NCBI RefSeq assembly: GCF_000004075.3
Contig: NC_026661.2
Coordinates: 2,976,001-3,040,000 of the forward strand
Source: Cucumis sativus
Taxonomy: Eukaryota > Streptophyta > Magnoliopsida > Cucurbitales > Cucurbitaceae
DNA: 64,000 bases
Direction: 5' to 3'
Shown: positions 1 through 13,273 of the stretch, piece by piece
How positions within the stretch are numbered: position 1 is the stretch's first letter
Layout: every line of letters starts with the position of its first letter
Made by a program: the position numbers and the translations under genes
Notes under the pieces: generated by a model
What the model saw: the letters and a program-made list of their open reading frames with translations, nothing else
Database searches by the model: none
Told to the model about the DNA's origin: nothing

Positions 1-1068
1 TGCAACAAAAAAGATTCATAATTTTGCCTTTCGTTTAGGAAACGAAATTAGGCTCGAACACCCCTCTCACAAACAACCGGTCGGAACGATATATATTACT
101 ATATGTTTAGTTAGCTTATTTATTTTTCTTTTTTTCTATTGTAACATTGACGTGGAACCTATCATACCAATTTGAATTAATTTATTTTTTATAAAAAAAA
201 TTGGCAATATGGATGGTTTTTCCTTTTATTTTCATCAATCATGTTTACTACAAGTCCAGAATGGTTCCAACTTGGGGAGGGAGTTCTACACCAAAAAGTA
301 ATATAAATTTACAAATTCTTAGCCCCATTATTTTTATTTTTATAATATCATCATTTTTGGAAAAAAAAAGGAAAATATTAATATACCATCCTTTTCTTAA
401 TAGTTAATATATCATTATGTTATGCCTACTTTCCACATTTTATGGAATGTTAAATCGTATAATCTTTTTCCTATTTACACACAAATGTTCAAAATACTAT
501 TGAAAAAAACACTAATATTAGTCTTTGTAATGTACTTCTCAAAAAAAAAAAAAAAAAAAAATTGTAATCAAATTCACAATAATTTTGAATTTTATAAAAT
601 GTTTAAAAATGCTGAGAACAACATAAAGTAATTATCAATGTCGCTGACCTTATAAGTTATCATAAATAGAAAATATTCAACTTTTAGATTGATACTAATA
701 AACATTTTCTTTACCTAATATTTAATTATCTTTGACATAATTTTCATTTGAAAATTAAAAATTTCGTATCTCTCTATTCCAACTCAATTTTCAAAACACT
801 TAAATTACAAGGCAAAAGAAAATAGTTGAATTAAACAATATGATCTTCTAATTAAATACTTCTTAATATATTTTCCAAAAAGTTTTTACCATTGATTATC
901 TACGGGTAAAAAAAAAAGGACATTGATGTAATATAGTATAAAACTCAATCTTTTCTTATGGTATACAAAAAACTACAAGCTGGGAGAATAATAAAATAAT
1001 ACAAATACAATAAAATACACCCAAAAATTGGAAAAAGAAGACAATATCCTAAATTAATATCCAAATAT
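1..1068. other. AT-rich intergenic DNA, no gene seen
   Basis: This stretch lies beyond the 3' end of the MYB gene. It is strongly AT-rich with homopolymer runs, including about 20 A near 541-560. The short open frames in it have no recognisable content. I see no exon, RNA gene or structured repeat. Confidence 0.6.
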
Positions 1069-2570
1069 TTACACAAAATCAGCAAAGTCCAAACCTTCAG
1101 GAATTTCAAACTGCAAAAAGTTACTACAAAAACTATCTTTCTCATCCTCATTGCTGCTGCTGTTGTTTAAATAAGTAGATGAAGAATTCAATGGCGTAGG
1201 GCTTGATTTTACAGAATCAAACCCTAAATTTTGAGCATTGTTATTTGAAATGTCGAGAATTTCCGAAGCCGTTGGATTCGACCCATTGCCGCCGTATATG
1301 TAATTGGGTTGGTTCATCAAAACATCCTCACCACAATTCAAAAGTGTAGGTAAGAAATTAAGATTTTCTTGCGAAGTATTTGGGCAGTCAACAAAGGTAG
1401 AAGATATGGGCATTATTGAAGAAGAATTTGTATTATTAACATTATCGTTGGGTTGTAAGAGTTGTGATAATGAATCCATTTGAGCTTGAATTTGAGCCTG
1501 AGCCTGAGCTTGGAGAAGTAAATTATGGGCATTTGGATCTTGTTGTTTAAGGCCTAAAAGGGTGGGAATTAGCCTAAGAGATTCAGGATTTAGGGTTGCG
1601 GTAGTTTGGTGGTTGTTCAATAAGGTTGATAGGCTGAGGAGTGAGTGGCTTCGAATGGCGGCAGAGAGAATCGACGATAGGTCAAGAAGATCAATCCGAG
1701 GTGCGTGGGTCACCGGATCGATTCCCATTCGAAGGAGCCTTTTTCGTATGTGGGTGTTCCAATAATTCTTGATCTCGTTATCTGTTCTTCCAGGTAAGCG
1801 AGCAGCTATTGCTGACCACCTGAAACGAGCAAAAACATTAATAATCAATTAAATAACACATAATCTTTATATATCTTCTTTAGCTTTTAGGCTAATTGCA
1901 GTCTTAATTATTACCCATTAAGCGAGAAAAACCTTAAGAAAGATGAATAAGATATATTTAAGTCTAGTTCATTAATATTGATAATTATTGGTTCATGTGT
2001 TAAGCTAATTTTGTAGTCTACCATGAGAAATGAACGTCAGAGGGATATAATATCAAGAGATCATTAATTGGGATTAGTCATTAAGTATTCTTCCCAATCA
2101 GTTAATCCAATCATAGCTAGAAACAAAAAAGAATTTAATTCTTTAATCAACAAACTTTCTGGATTTTGTTTTTCAAAAAAGAAAAACCCAGAAAAGAAAA
2201 GAAAAATAATCTTACTTGTTTCCCAAAACACTGTGCAATTGAATAATAGTCTCTTCTTCTTCAAAAGAAAATCTGCCTCTCTTAATATCAGGTCTCAAAT
2301 AATTGGTCCATCGAAGCCTACAACTTTTTCCACATCTTTGAAGCCCTATAAATAAATAACCAAAAATAATTTAATTATAATTATAATTATAAAAAGAAAA
2401 AGAAAAAAAAAAGCAAAAAAGAAAAACAGAAACATACCAGCATTCTTAGGAAGATTACGCCAATTCCCAGGGCCATGAATTTGAATATAATTAACAAGCT
2501 TCTGATCTTCCTCAGGAGTCCATGGACCTTTTTTAAGCCCATTTTTGTCACAGCATGGAGCTCTCCCCAT
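1069..2570 (-). CDS. R2R3-MYB transcription factor, subgroup 11 (MYB41/74/102-like)
   Basis: Three coding exons on the minus strand: 2570-2438, 2345-2216 and 1819-1069 (stop TAA at 1071-1069), giving 337 aa. Introns are 92 and 396 bp, all GT-AG, at the two positions typical of R2R3-MYBs. The start MGRAPCC is the classic family start. Repeat R2 spans about residues 14-64 with W17, W37 and W57. R3 spans 65-116, with F70 in place of the first Trp, then W89 and W108. After R3 come [10 protein letters not shown] and LLDLSSIL, the signature I know from subgroup 11 (AtMYB41, 49, 74, 102). The tail is rich in Gln ([11 protein letters not shown]) and Asn/Ser. The family acts in the nucleus on cuticle, suberin, osmotic and wound responses. 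Which orthologue this is cannot be told from sequence alone. The gene is complete. Confidence 0.93.
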
Positions 2571-2717
2571 TTGTTTTTTATGACTGTTTTCAATGAAGAG
2601 ACTAAAAGTTTGATAAAGTGAAAAAGAAAAATTGAATTTAGAGAGAGAAAGAGAGAGAAAAAGGGAAAAAGTGTTTGGTTTTTTGTGCTGAGAATTGTAC
2701 GAAGAAGATGAAGTTCT

Positions 2718-2807
2718 TATATACAGATTTGAAGGTGAATGGAAAGCCGAAATTTCCAAATATTATTTTAAGTCAAACGTATTTGGTGCCGTCCTAAATG
2801 CCACGTG
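2718..2807 (-). promoter_or_regulatory. Putative MYB core promoter: TATA box and ACGT/G-box
   Basis: On the minus strand GTATATAA at 2725-2718 is a good TATA box about 150 bp before the MYB start codon. The leader between them is rich in CT on the sense strand (GA on the plus strand near 2640-2668). A palindromic CACGTG lies at 2802-2807 and reads ACACGTGG on the sense strand, an ABRE/G-box core. That fits ABA or osmotic control known for subgroup 11 MYBs; the functional link is inference. Confidence 0.5.
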
Positions 2808-3784
2808 TTTGTTTTTGTATGTAATCATGTATGTATATATATGTATACATATATGGTATATATATGTGTATTGAATTAAATCAAACAGGAAAGTCATATA
2901 GTTTAGGTGTGACTTATTTGGATTTAGAGATTAAATTGACTATTTGAGTTTAATTTATTTCTAGAAACTATAGAGTTTTGGCTATAATTAATGGGCTGAC
3001 TTTGTAAGAAATGGACTATCTGTATATATAACCATAATGCATGTGCATGGTTATATATATGTAGATGCATATGGGTTGACACCGGAAGTGTCCAATACTT
3101 TTTTCTACTTTTAGTGGGTCTTAATTGTTTGAATTATAATTATTATATTTTTGTATATCATATAAACGAGTAATTCTTTTAAATTATGTAATCCCCCCTC
3201 ACAAATAAAATTTTGATGGGAGCTAAGTAAAATGGCTATAGGAAGCTATGTATTTGAATATTGGAGGGAGTTGACATTTTTAATAATTTGGAGTTAGCAG
3301 AATGATTGGACGGTCATGGTTGGTAACTTCTCTCATCCACATCCAACAAAATATCATAATGATCTTATTAAAGTGTTTTTACCAATTGCTTGTGCTAAAT
3401 TCTAACCCATTTTTGTATTACATTATTAGTTATTAGTTATGGTGATGAATAGTATTGGGTTTAGCCTCTAACACTTTAACCAACCAACTAATGTCTACAA
3501 CTTTCATTCATACCTTATTACATTCTGTATAAACATTAGGAATGTGGACGTAATCTCACTTCCTATTCAAAATATATAATATTTCTTTCAACTTTATATA
3601 TGAATTAACGTTTCTTTATTGAAACTAAACGTAAATTAGTTATAAAAATATGGAAGGATCAATAATGTATAAATTTTTTTGTGTTATTCTAATAATATTA
3701 TAAACTATATTCAATGCTAATGCATACCTATTAATACTTCTTATACTGTTATGTTAAATTTTACCCACACTTTAGATTATTTCA
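2808..3784. other. AT-rich intergenic DNA
   Basis: Upstream flank of the MYB gene. It has a TA/TG-rich stretch near 2826-2872 (repeated ATGTATATAT units) and otherwise unique AT-rich sequence. No reading frame with protein-like content was found. Confidence 0.5.
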
Positions 3785-3985
3785 ATTTTTTTTCTATAAA
3801 TATTTTTAAAAATTTACAAATATAGCAAAATTATCGATGATAGACTCGTATGATTTATTAGTGATTGACCAATATTTGTAACATAGTCTATCGATCATAA
3901 ACTTCTATCATAGATAAAATTTGATAAATTTTGTTATATCTGCAAACTTTTTAGAATGTTGCTACATATTTAATTATTTTGAATC
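3785..3985. repeat. Short inverted-repeat element (MITE-like, family A)
   Basis: About 200 bp with imperfect inverted ends. The left end holds TTTACAAATATAGCAAAATT. The right end read in reverse holds AGCAACATTCTAAAAAG then GCAGATATAACAAAATTT. Between them lie short palindromes around TATCGATGATAG and TCTATCGATCATA. The same layout recurs at 50625-50829. No coding capacity is visible. It resembles a small non-autonomous DNA element that I associate with cucurbit genomes; superfamily is not assignable from what I see. Confidence 0.55.
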
Positions 3986-6900
3986 TAATGACTAAATTTG
4001 TAACTAACTCTTAAAAAAATGTTATGGTGTCAAAAAATTTCAAAAATACTCTTGAACTTCTAAAAAGAGAAAAAAAAATACTCGTGTTGTTAGTTTTGAA
4101 TGGAAACCGTTAACACGTTGTTTCAAAAATACCACTAAACTTTCAAAAGTTTAAAAAATACTGTGAATTTAATAAAAAAAATTAAAACATATTGCATGTT
4201 AGTATTTGCCCAAAAACCATTAATATAATTCTTCGTGACAAAAATATTCTTAGAATTAAAAAAAAAATGCTAATATGTTTGAAGTTTTCTTAGGTTTGAA
4301 TTAAAGAACCAATTTTAAAAGAAATTATACAAAGATCCTAATTTTTTTTCATACAGATATTCTCACTTAATTTTCTAATTCTAATTAGCTTACACCATCA
4401 ATTTTTTCAATGATCAAAATAAAAACAAAAAAAATTAGTTAAAACGTAATATCCAACAAAATTTCAAGATCAAAATCTTCTCTAAAAACATACCAAAACA
4501 AAAAGGAAAAAAAAAATTGACTATCAACACACCCTCAACTCCTAACCTAAAATTTGTTTTATTTATTATCTTTCTTCTAATTATATAGTTCAATATATCT
4601 TAATTAAAGTGTATAGTTTTATTTATGTGTTATGTTTAGATAAGCAAATATTAAATAGATGACAAAGATGAGAACAAGGGAGGGGAGAAAAAGATGGAAA
4701 ATAAAAGATAAGATGGTATATTAACGTAGTTTCAAACTCATTTTGAAAGTTTACTAGTATTTTTTAAAAAAATTAAACTTCACATTCATTTCTACCCTTT
4801 ATTTTAAAAGTTGTAGTTTGACAAAATTTTTTAACTTTATTTGTTATGAAAATTTAATTTCTCTAAATTCTCAAATGAAATGCTTCTTTCCCATCGTATT
4901 TCATATTATTCATAAATAATTTTATTGATATTTTTCTTTCTTTCTTTTTTCCTTATTTAGGTTAGTTGTACCAACAAAATTTGAATTGAACTACCTTGAT
5001 TTTGCCAATTTAAATGAATTTTACACATCAAAATGACTAAATTTTAGATTTAATAAAAAGAGAAGAAAAATGAAATAGAATGATTATATTATATTATATA
5101 TATATATTTAATGGAATAAAACTAAATATTAGAATAATTAGTTAAAGGAAGTATTAAGTTTTGACCATAAAAAGTTAAAAGTGGGAAATAAAAACTCCTT
5201 AATTTCTTTTCCTTGTATGAGAAGGAAATATAAGGCCTTGAAATTAGAAAGCAGTTCCCTTGTTGTCTTGAATTACTCATTTTTCAAACAGAGGATAAAG
5301 TAGAAATTAAACCCAAGAAAAATGAGCAAAGCTAAAATTATAACTTTTTTTTCTTTTAACAAAAACAATTATGTTTTATAAACTTCAACTAATTAACCTT
5401 AAATCCTTAATGTCAATACTAAAGTTCCTCTTTTTCTAAAGATGTAGGTGGGAATTAATAGTATAGTGTTTTGAGTTTTAATCTAGAAGTTATGTGCAAT
5501 ATTAAAACTCTACAAAAATAAATACATCAGATGCATGTAATGTAGCATACATATTTCTAATTTTCACTAATTAAAAACATTCAATAAGATATGTTTATTT
5601 ATTTACATCAAACTTTGGATCCGACTTTTAATTATATGCCTTTTCATTTCATAGTATATGTTAGTTGAACTATGATCACATTAACCTAAAGATGTTAATT
5701 TTTAAAACTTTCTAAACATCTTTTTTTTTTTAATTTTATTATCTATTTTGATAAATGATTTTAAAACGTAAACCAAATTAAGTTTGTAAAATAACCAAAC
5801 AATTATTAGTCTATAAGCTTAAATGTTATTTTAGTACAACAACTATATTATAGAGATAAAGAACATAACCATCGACCTCGACCTCGACCTCGAGGGATTT
5901 TTACTTTTTATGTGAAGAGTAGTCAACTTCTAGAAAATAAAAAATTATTGTCATATTCATCCATTTTTTATGATACCAAACTTATCCTTCAAATACTTGG
6001 GGTTAAATTTTCAAACTTAGTAAACTTTGGTCGGTTATTTAATTATTTTTAGGCCTTCGTTTATTATAATCTTTGTTTTTATGTCTTTAAATAATAAAAC
6101 AATTTTCATTTTAATTCTTTTATACTCAACATTTTCGAGGTGGTTGTAATCCTCAAGAAGGTTTCGTGGCTATTTTTTTTATTTGGCTTGAATGGTTTGT
6201 CCAATACTCGCGACTCTGACTCTTTTTTCTTATTTTATTGAGACATACATTTTTTCTCTATATTGTTTTTCGGTTTTCATTGAATTGGATCCACTCATAA
6301 ATTTTAAACATTGTCTAGAGCAGCCTTTAACAATATTGATCTAACAATTTTTGTTATGGATGCATTTATGCAACAACTCATATTGATGTCTTTCTTTCTC
6401 TATTGATTGTGTTATATATAAAAAAAAAAGTGTTTACACATCTTTAAGACAGAAGAATATTTTGGAAGCTTTAATTATAAGAGATCATAAAAACTAATTA
6501 ATTTATGGAAGTTGAAAATTTTAAGACTATAGGCATTAAACTAAAACAAAAGCAAAAAGCATAATGACTTTTGAAAAAGGAGAATAATGCTTAATTATGT
6601 AAAACACTTTTCAAATGTCAGTCAAATTTCACTAAAAGAAGAAAAGTTATATTGACACATAAACTCCTCTTTTTCAAAATTTGACTCTAACTAAGAAAAT
6701 AATTATATGTCAAATACTTCTTTTAAAACTTTATATTAAAAACATATACATTCATTTACTACCTACTAATCTTAAGTTTAAATAATTAATCCCAAAATTA
6801 CATATTAACTCATCAACACTCATGATGTTACATAAAAGGCAAGACACTTGTAAAAAATATCATCTTTAATTTATATTACATAACAACAAATGATCACAAA

Positions 6901-9900
6901 CTCCACAGAATCAAATAAGTTCAAATTATTATCCATTATATATATTAATAACCAAACATTTCAAAATTCAATGATGAGTCATCAAGTCTCTCTATATGTG
7001 ATGAAACACTTTCAAATATGAGCCATGAAATTAAGTTAAAATAATAGAAAAGAGAATCTAAGTTGATTTTGGATGGTTGAGCAACAAAATATTATAAAAA
7101 TGAGTATACATATTATAATATACTATGAGTTGGTAACAAAACGAGGACATACCCTTTATGTGCATAAAAGCATGTTGTTTGTTTCACATTTTAATGCAAT
7201 AAGAATCAAGGAACACACAAAACTATATTATAGCGTGTAAGATATGATATTCACATGCTCACCTACAAATTTCCAAGCTGGAGCCTTTTAGCTAGCTTTG
7301 GTATATGAAACAAACCATTGCAATTCCTACACGTAGCAGTACTAATCAGAAGGTCAACCAATCAATTAAAAAAAGAGATCAAAACTCTTTTTCTTGTGTT
7401 GACATTTGTCTACTGTGGCACAGTACCAAACCAAATCATCAGGTTCAGTTTAAATCCTGTGGCCAATAAGTTGTGTCTTTGCCTTTTGGAATCGATTAAA
7501 TTCAAACTCATTGAAAATTATGTCCCTTATTTCATCCACTCTCTATCTAATCTAACCCATAAATCTCACTCAATATATCCTTTTTTATTCCCTTCACTTT
7601 TACGACCACAAGATTTCATCATTTCTAAAACTTCCCATTTTCTGATTTACTTTTTTTCTTTCTTTCTCTGTACCAAATGAATGGCATGGTGACGAGTGAT
7701 ACAAATTGAGTCAACTTCAACTGCCCACTTAACCATCAAAGGCTAGGTAATGCTTTGGTCCTAAAAGGGTTTGTTGATGTGTTAGTTATAATATATTTGG
7801 GGAGAAGTTAAACTTCAAAAATCCGTTTAGGTTTGTAGGAATTCGTTTAGTACATATAATAAGCACATGCCCCTCTTGAATGTGCTTAGCTAAAATGTCA
7901 AAATGAGAAGTCATAACCAACAAAATCAGAGAGCATTTATGACGACCTTTAATATACGACCTCCTAAATTATTGCAATTTAAAACTATATTAAATCACTA
8001 AGTAACCCAAAAGTTTAAGTTGATGTATCAATTATACAAAAAAATAACATTACGTAAATTTAAACATAGAACCTCCTAGACTCCTCTACTATAATAAGAT
8101 GTTAAATCACCCAAATTTGAGGATAAAAAATAAGTTTGATATTATATCATCTCCTTCCACCTAAAATGTGTCTTACCTGAAAATAATGAGTTGGAAAACA
8201 TATAAAAGTTAAAGAACTAAATAATGATCAGTTGGAAAACATATAAAAGTTAAAGAACTAAATAGTGAATGTATATTAACATGCAAAGTAGGGCATATGT
8301 CATCTTTCTAACATATGACGTCTCCAAGTTTGGTAGGTAATTTTATATAAAGAAATAGATACAGTGGTTGTTATTTAATAAAATTTTGGTGAAGGAAAGA
8401 TTCATTTTATTCAATATATTAAAATAAAAGCCATGCAGTTTGGTCTCGGGTTTGTCCACATGGCTATCATTTCTACCAAATACAATACAATAATATATAC
8501 GTCTATTCAAACAAAATGATACGTATATACAAACCCCTTTAACAAACTCTCAATTATATATTAGTTATTATGTATAAACATAATCCCCCAACAAACTATC
8601 TAACATTTTTTTTCTATCAAAATCTAGAAACTTCATATGATTTTTTGCATTTTATAATGTAATCATCATCTTATAATTACTTCGAGATGGTTCTGTGATC
8701 CATAGATCAACAACAACTAAATGGTATTAAGCATAAAGGTTATAACTTGAATTATACAGTTTAAATTAGAAGCCTCGTGTATGTTTATTTGTGTTTATAA
8801 CATATATGATTAATTAGTTATATGATGTATATAGTTGGAATGTCTAATATTGGTTACTTGGTCATATAAACAATTTTCGTATTGAACATACGTATTTATA
8901 ATTAAGGAAAATACATCTCTGAATGGCTTGTAATATATATTAGATCGTTAATAATTATAATAAAATAGGGGAGTGAAAAAGGAAGAGCAGAGTAGAGAAT
9001 GGGTTGCGTAAGTGGGAGTGGAATTAGGGTTGAGGTTGGTGGTCTTCTAAGAGAGGCTTTTCATATTTTCATGCATTAGGGAACTCACACGTATCAATAC
9101 AACATCATTACGTGTCTTCTATTCAAATATTGTGGCTAACTATGTAGCTTTTTTTTTTTTTTTTTTAAATTCAACTTTCCAAATGTGGCATATTAATACC
9201 CTTATGGTTTTTAATTTAGATTTCATGTGTTCTAATCAAGAGAGTTGTTGGTATGATTTTCATCCATTTTTTTTTATTAAACCATCAATTCAAGTCTAAT
9301 TTTGAAAAAACTCTCATGTTCAAATGAAAGATACAACATATACTTATAATTCGTCTACAACATATACTTGTAGACTTAGACGCTGTTTATTTCATCGTTA
9401 CTATTGTAAAAAATTGTAATTTTTGGTAGTGGTAATGATTATACTTTTAATTTACGTGCAATTCTAAAAGCAAAACCAAGTATAAATTTTTTTTATACAA
9501 AATTTGATTAGATTTGGGGTTGTTACAAATATAGTAACTATAACACCCCAAGTTTAAGATTCCAATTCAATACAACCTCAGTCATTCATATTCCCTTCTT
9601 AAACTCATATCATTACAATAATCTGTTCAATACAAAAATTTTGCTAATATAATAAATTTTAGATTAAGCTTTTTGATTCAAATATTGAAGTACACAAGTG
9701 ATACATTATGTCGTTGGTAGAATATGCAATAGATTATCACTCAAACGAATCAATTAGTGGTAAAGTAGATAGATTTTGTTGCATTCACAAAAGTTTTCAA
9801 AACGTTGTTAGATAATAATTATACCTAAAAGTAATAAGTAATATATTAATGCAATTTACCTATTTAACTTTGGGGAAAATTGTCACAGCCATAGGATAGA

Positions 9901-10655
9901 CCCCGGTCTTGCCAGAACAGGCCCAATAACCGCTATCCATAAGTCTATCACAATAGGCTCATTGGATCTTCACCAATAGCCTCATTCTATTGGGCCTCAG
10001 TCACAGCCTTATCATAGTGGGCATTCCTCTCAAATATGGAGTCCTAGAGCACTCTTGAGAGAATATTAATCCTTTTTTTTTTTTAACGTATACTAGGTAA
10101 CTGAATTAGAACATAAAATTTTTCGGGAGAGTATAAATTTTAGTATTGAGCTTCACAAGTCTACACAATTGAAATAGCACACCTGTAAAACAGATCTGTT
10201 CCAGTAAGGTCATATTTTCAAAAGGATGGTTCTAAATTAGGGTTAAAACTCCAAACTATTAACTATATCAATTAAAATCGTAAAACGTTTATAATTGAAA
10301 CAATTTAGATCATACAAAAGCAAATAGCCAAATATCAGAATAATACAGAAAGGATAACAATACAAAAGGCAGATGGTCAAATATCCCTGGAGGAGTGATT
10401 ACTGCACAGAGTGCGAAAGCATTTTGTATTGACAGTTGCACTCAAAGTATGTAATACAAATGATTAAAAAATAGCTTGAGTGGTGGTTATATCAAATGAG
10501 AAATAAAGGTAGAGCCGTGGCTGAATACAAAATTTACCAAATGCATGAGACCCAACATAATACATTATAGATGCATATCTAACAAGTATTTAGAATAATG
10601 TTGCTATAAACTCTCTCAAGTCTATCTCAAATTATGTAGCGACTCCAATTACCTT
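3986..10655. other. 6.7 kb of gene-poor intergenic DNA
   Basis: AT-rich sequence with many homopolymer runs and no supported gene. Small landmarks are a (CGACCT)-type tandem run near 5875-5893, a 41-bp tandem duplication at 8189-8264, a long T run near 9149-9166, and a GC-richer patch at about 9885-10060 that I could not assign. The longest open frame (7318-7680) reads as low-complexity sequence without a recognisable domain. Confidence 0.5.
8189..8264. repeat. 41-bp tandem duplication
   Basis: The unit beginning AGTTGGAAAACATATAAAAG and running through TTAAAGAACTAAATA occurs twice in direct orientation, starting at 8189 and 8230. The copies are nearly identical. It is intergenic with no coding link. 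Confidence 0.8.
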
Positions 10656-12651
10656 TTATAAACCAGTCTGCATGCTGTATTCTCCCAAGCATTTAGTTAT
10701 GGCCTCATTAGCTGTCTGTGATCCAGCCCTCTCATCTCTTTTCTTCTTCTCTCTACACAATTCAAAACCCGCTGGTTAATCATATAACTTCTATCCTTTA
10801 AATCTTACTCCTACAACCACCATCATCCACCCAATTGTCTACCTCATATAGACCTCAGATAAGATCCAATGAATATAAATGCTATGATAGTGACTTGCAG
10901 GAGATTTCACAAATACAAGATTGAGACAGTTTTCAATTCGATTGTAGATTTTCATAAAGTCTGAAAATATGAGGGCTTTAAAGAGCATATTAATCTACCA
11001 TGCCTAGAACCATGAACTTAACAGTCTCTTACCTGTCGACATATTCCTTTAGGAGCTCTTTCGCCTGAACCAACTTTGAAAGCAGGTTACGGTATACATC
11101 AAGGTCTCGGTCTACACCTTTTTTGTCGATATTTAAAGCGGCACAGAGCTGTTCAGAAGTACCAAGAAATTAGATCTCAATACCCGGTTAATTCTCTATC
11201 ATATGACTTCTGCTGTTTTATAAACTGTTCGACTACATAGCTTGAGCTGTTTTAAGAGATCAAAAGTATCTTATCTTCAGTGATAGACACAGTAAATAGA
11301 ATCGGCCTTCACAAGGGTGAAAGGAAATCCGACAATAGTATGTGTGTGTGTGATGGGTCAGCGGCAAGGGAGGAAAGGGGAAAGACAAATGTTCCAAAAG
11401 ACTAGTTAGCCAGAAAATAAAATGCAGCCTTATGCACAAAAGAAGCCTTTGAACCTAATTCTCTCGTCTCGAACAGTATGTTAGGCAATATTCCATCAAG
11501 ATCCAATTTCTCTAACGAGTAAAAAGAAAACTAATGAACCAGAAACACTATTATACTTTATTAATGGCAGCACTCAGAGATAACATCTATTGATAAAAGT
11601 CCTACAAGAGAGGCTGGCTGTCATTTAATTTAGCTATAATCAACTCGATAAGAATGTCATCAAAATCTCAACTACTTAAAAGCTATATCACAGAAAGGAA
11701 TATTAAAGAAACCTTTTCCAAGATACTGGGCTCAGTAGCATTTGCCAATTCAAGGAGACGAAATAGTCCAATAGCAAAAAATCGGCTGTAACTGAAATTC
11801 CCCTTGCTCCCTGCTCTTTCTGCAATGTCCTTCAAAATACTCTCAACTTCTCCTTCTCTTGATGCAAACTCAACCAATGAAGCTGCAGTCTGAGATCGAG
11901 CCCACTCTTCAAATTTTTTAGCATCAATTCTGGATGATATAACAAAAGTTATTACTTAAAATAAAGAAAACCCTTTTTGAAATATAAAAAATGAACATTC
12001 GTAAATTTGTTTACTAGGTACAAATAAAAGTCTCTAATACTACTTTTCGAGCATGCACTAACATTCAATACAAATCCAATTTAGTCATTTAGACAGCCAA
12101 AGGGAATCGTGTTGGTGATTTTTAAACTTAACAATAAGGCAACTGAAGTTTCTAGCTGACAAGTGACAACAATTGATAGAGATTAGAGATGGTAAAAGCA
12201 AAGGGGAATACATGGCCAAACCTATATTGCTCTGGATCCTCATTCAAAGCCTTAATATACGCTTGGAAGATGGCTTCACGATCCTCATCGCTAGGGTACC
12301 CTTCCATAAGCTGATCATATACAGTAACAAATCCAAGAGCGAAAACAGGATCATAACGGTATGTCCTCTTATACCTCATCAAATGCTGCTGAACAATCAA
12401 TTCTTGCAGAACCGTGTTGTAAATACTAGGGATAGGCCGTTTATAGGCCTTAAGGAAGTTCAATTTTGTCTCGGCCACAGTGGTCACATCTGAGCCGTCA
12501 AAATAGCGCATCAGTTTCTAACCTATAGTAGTAAGAAAACGAACTAGAGAAATCTCTCAACAAACTACACAAGTACAGAACTGATCCAACTGAACTATTG
12601 GAAGCTTAATAGTTACTTAAAACTTCTAATACTCATTATAACATTCAATCT

Positions 12652-12685
<34 letters not shown>

Positions 12686-12958
12686 AGAGATTCACTAACT
12701 TAATCGGAATAGTCAAATTAAGCAAGTAAGGAAAATAAATAACCAGAGGTAGAAGCTACCTGTTCCGGCGGACATGCAATGAATGACCATGCGAGAACTG
12801 AAGGTGGATGCTCGTACTCGGGAATAATGAGTGAAAACGCTAGTACGAAAAGGAAAGCCGTGGAAATTGGAGGAGTGCGAACGAGAGGAGGGAAGCAGCA
12901 ATCTCCTATCGGAACATTGGTTTAGTGTAGAGAATGAAATGGAATTAACAGCCGCCAT
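10656..12958 (-). CDS. THF1: THYLAKOID FORMATION 1 / PSB29, chloroplast precursor
   Basis: Five exons: 12958-12760, 12489-12222, 11929-11713, 11148-11033 and 10752-10656 (stop TAA at 10658-10656), 298 aa, all junctions in frame. Residues 1 to about 60 are Ser/Arg-rich and poor in acids, a chloroplast transit peptide ending near RMVIHCMS. The mature part has the family core ETKLNFLKAYKRPIPSIYN, then VLQELIVQQHLMRYK, YRYDPVFALGFVTVYDQLME and SYSRFFAIGLFRLLELA. A charged helix near the C terminus (KLVQAKELLKEYVDREKKK) probably forms a coiled coil. Arabidopsis THF1 is 300 aa, so the length fits. Known roles are thylakoid biogenesis, photosystem II dynamics and plastid sugar signalling. Intron 1 holds a run of about 30 A near 12654-12684. 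The gene is complete. Confidence 0.96.
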
Positions 12959-13148
12959 TGAAGAAGAATGAGGAAAAATCTGCGAAGCTTAGGAATTTAT
13001 GGAGAAAATGGATTTCATATCGAAGAAGAGAGGGAGAAAAAAGGAATAGAAAATGAAATTCGAAGAAATTTTTTAGAAAGAAAGAAAGAGAAAGAGAAAG
13101 AAGGAAGAAAGAAGAGAAGGGTGAGACTGAGAGGCCATGATAGAGAGG

Positions 13149-13273
13149 CTTATCCAAGTGTTAATTTCTACACCTATGTAAAAGGAAGCCAATAGTAAAC
13201 CGACACGTGGTAGCGTCCGTATATTGTAATGGACCACAGCTGATTTTAATTGGGCTTCTTTTTGTTGTGGGCC
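13149..13273 (-). promoter_or_regulatory. THF1 upstream region: I-box, G-box and site II motifs
   Basis: Just upstream of a purine-rich stretch (CT-rich on the sense strand, about 13020-13120, the likely 5' leader) lie GATAAG on the minus strand (13154-13149), CACGTG at 13204-13209, and TGGGCT/TGGGCC at 13251-13256 and 13268-13273. I-box plus G-box is the usual pair in light-regulated plastid genes, and TGGGCY site II boxes mark many household organelle genes. The motifs are seen; their function here is inferred. Confidence 0.5.

Noticed and set aside
7318-7680. 120-aa open frame on the plus strand
   Set aside because: Low-complexity Ser/Phe/Leu-rich translation, no domain, no ATG with context, no splice logic; judged chance.
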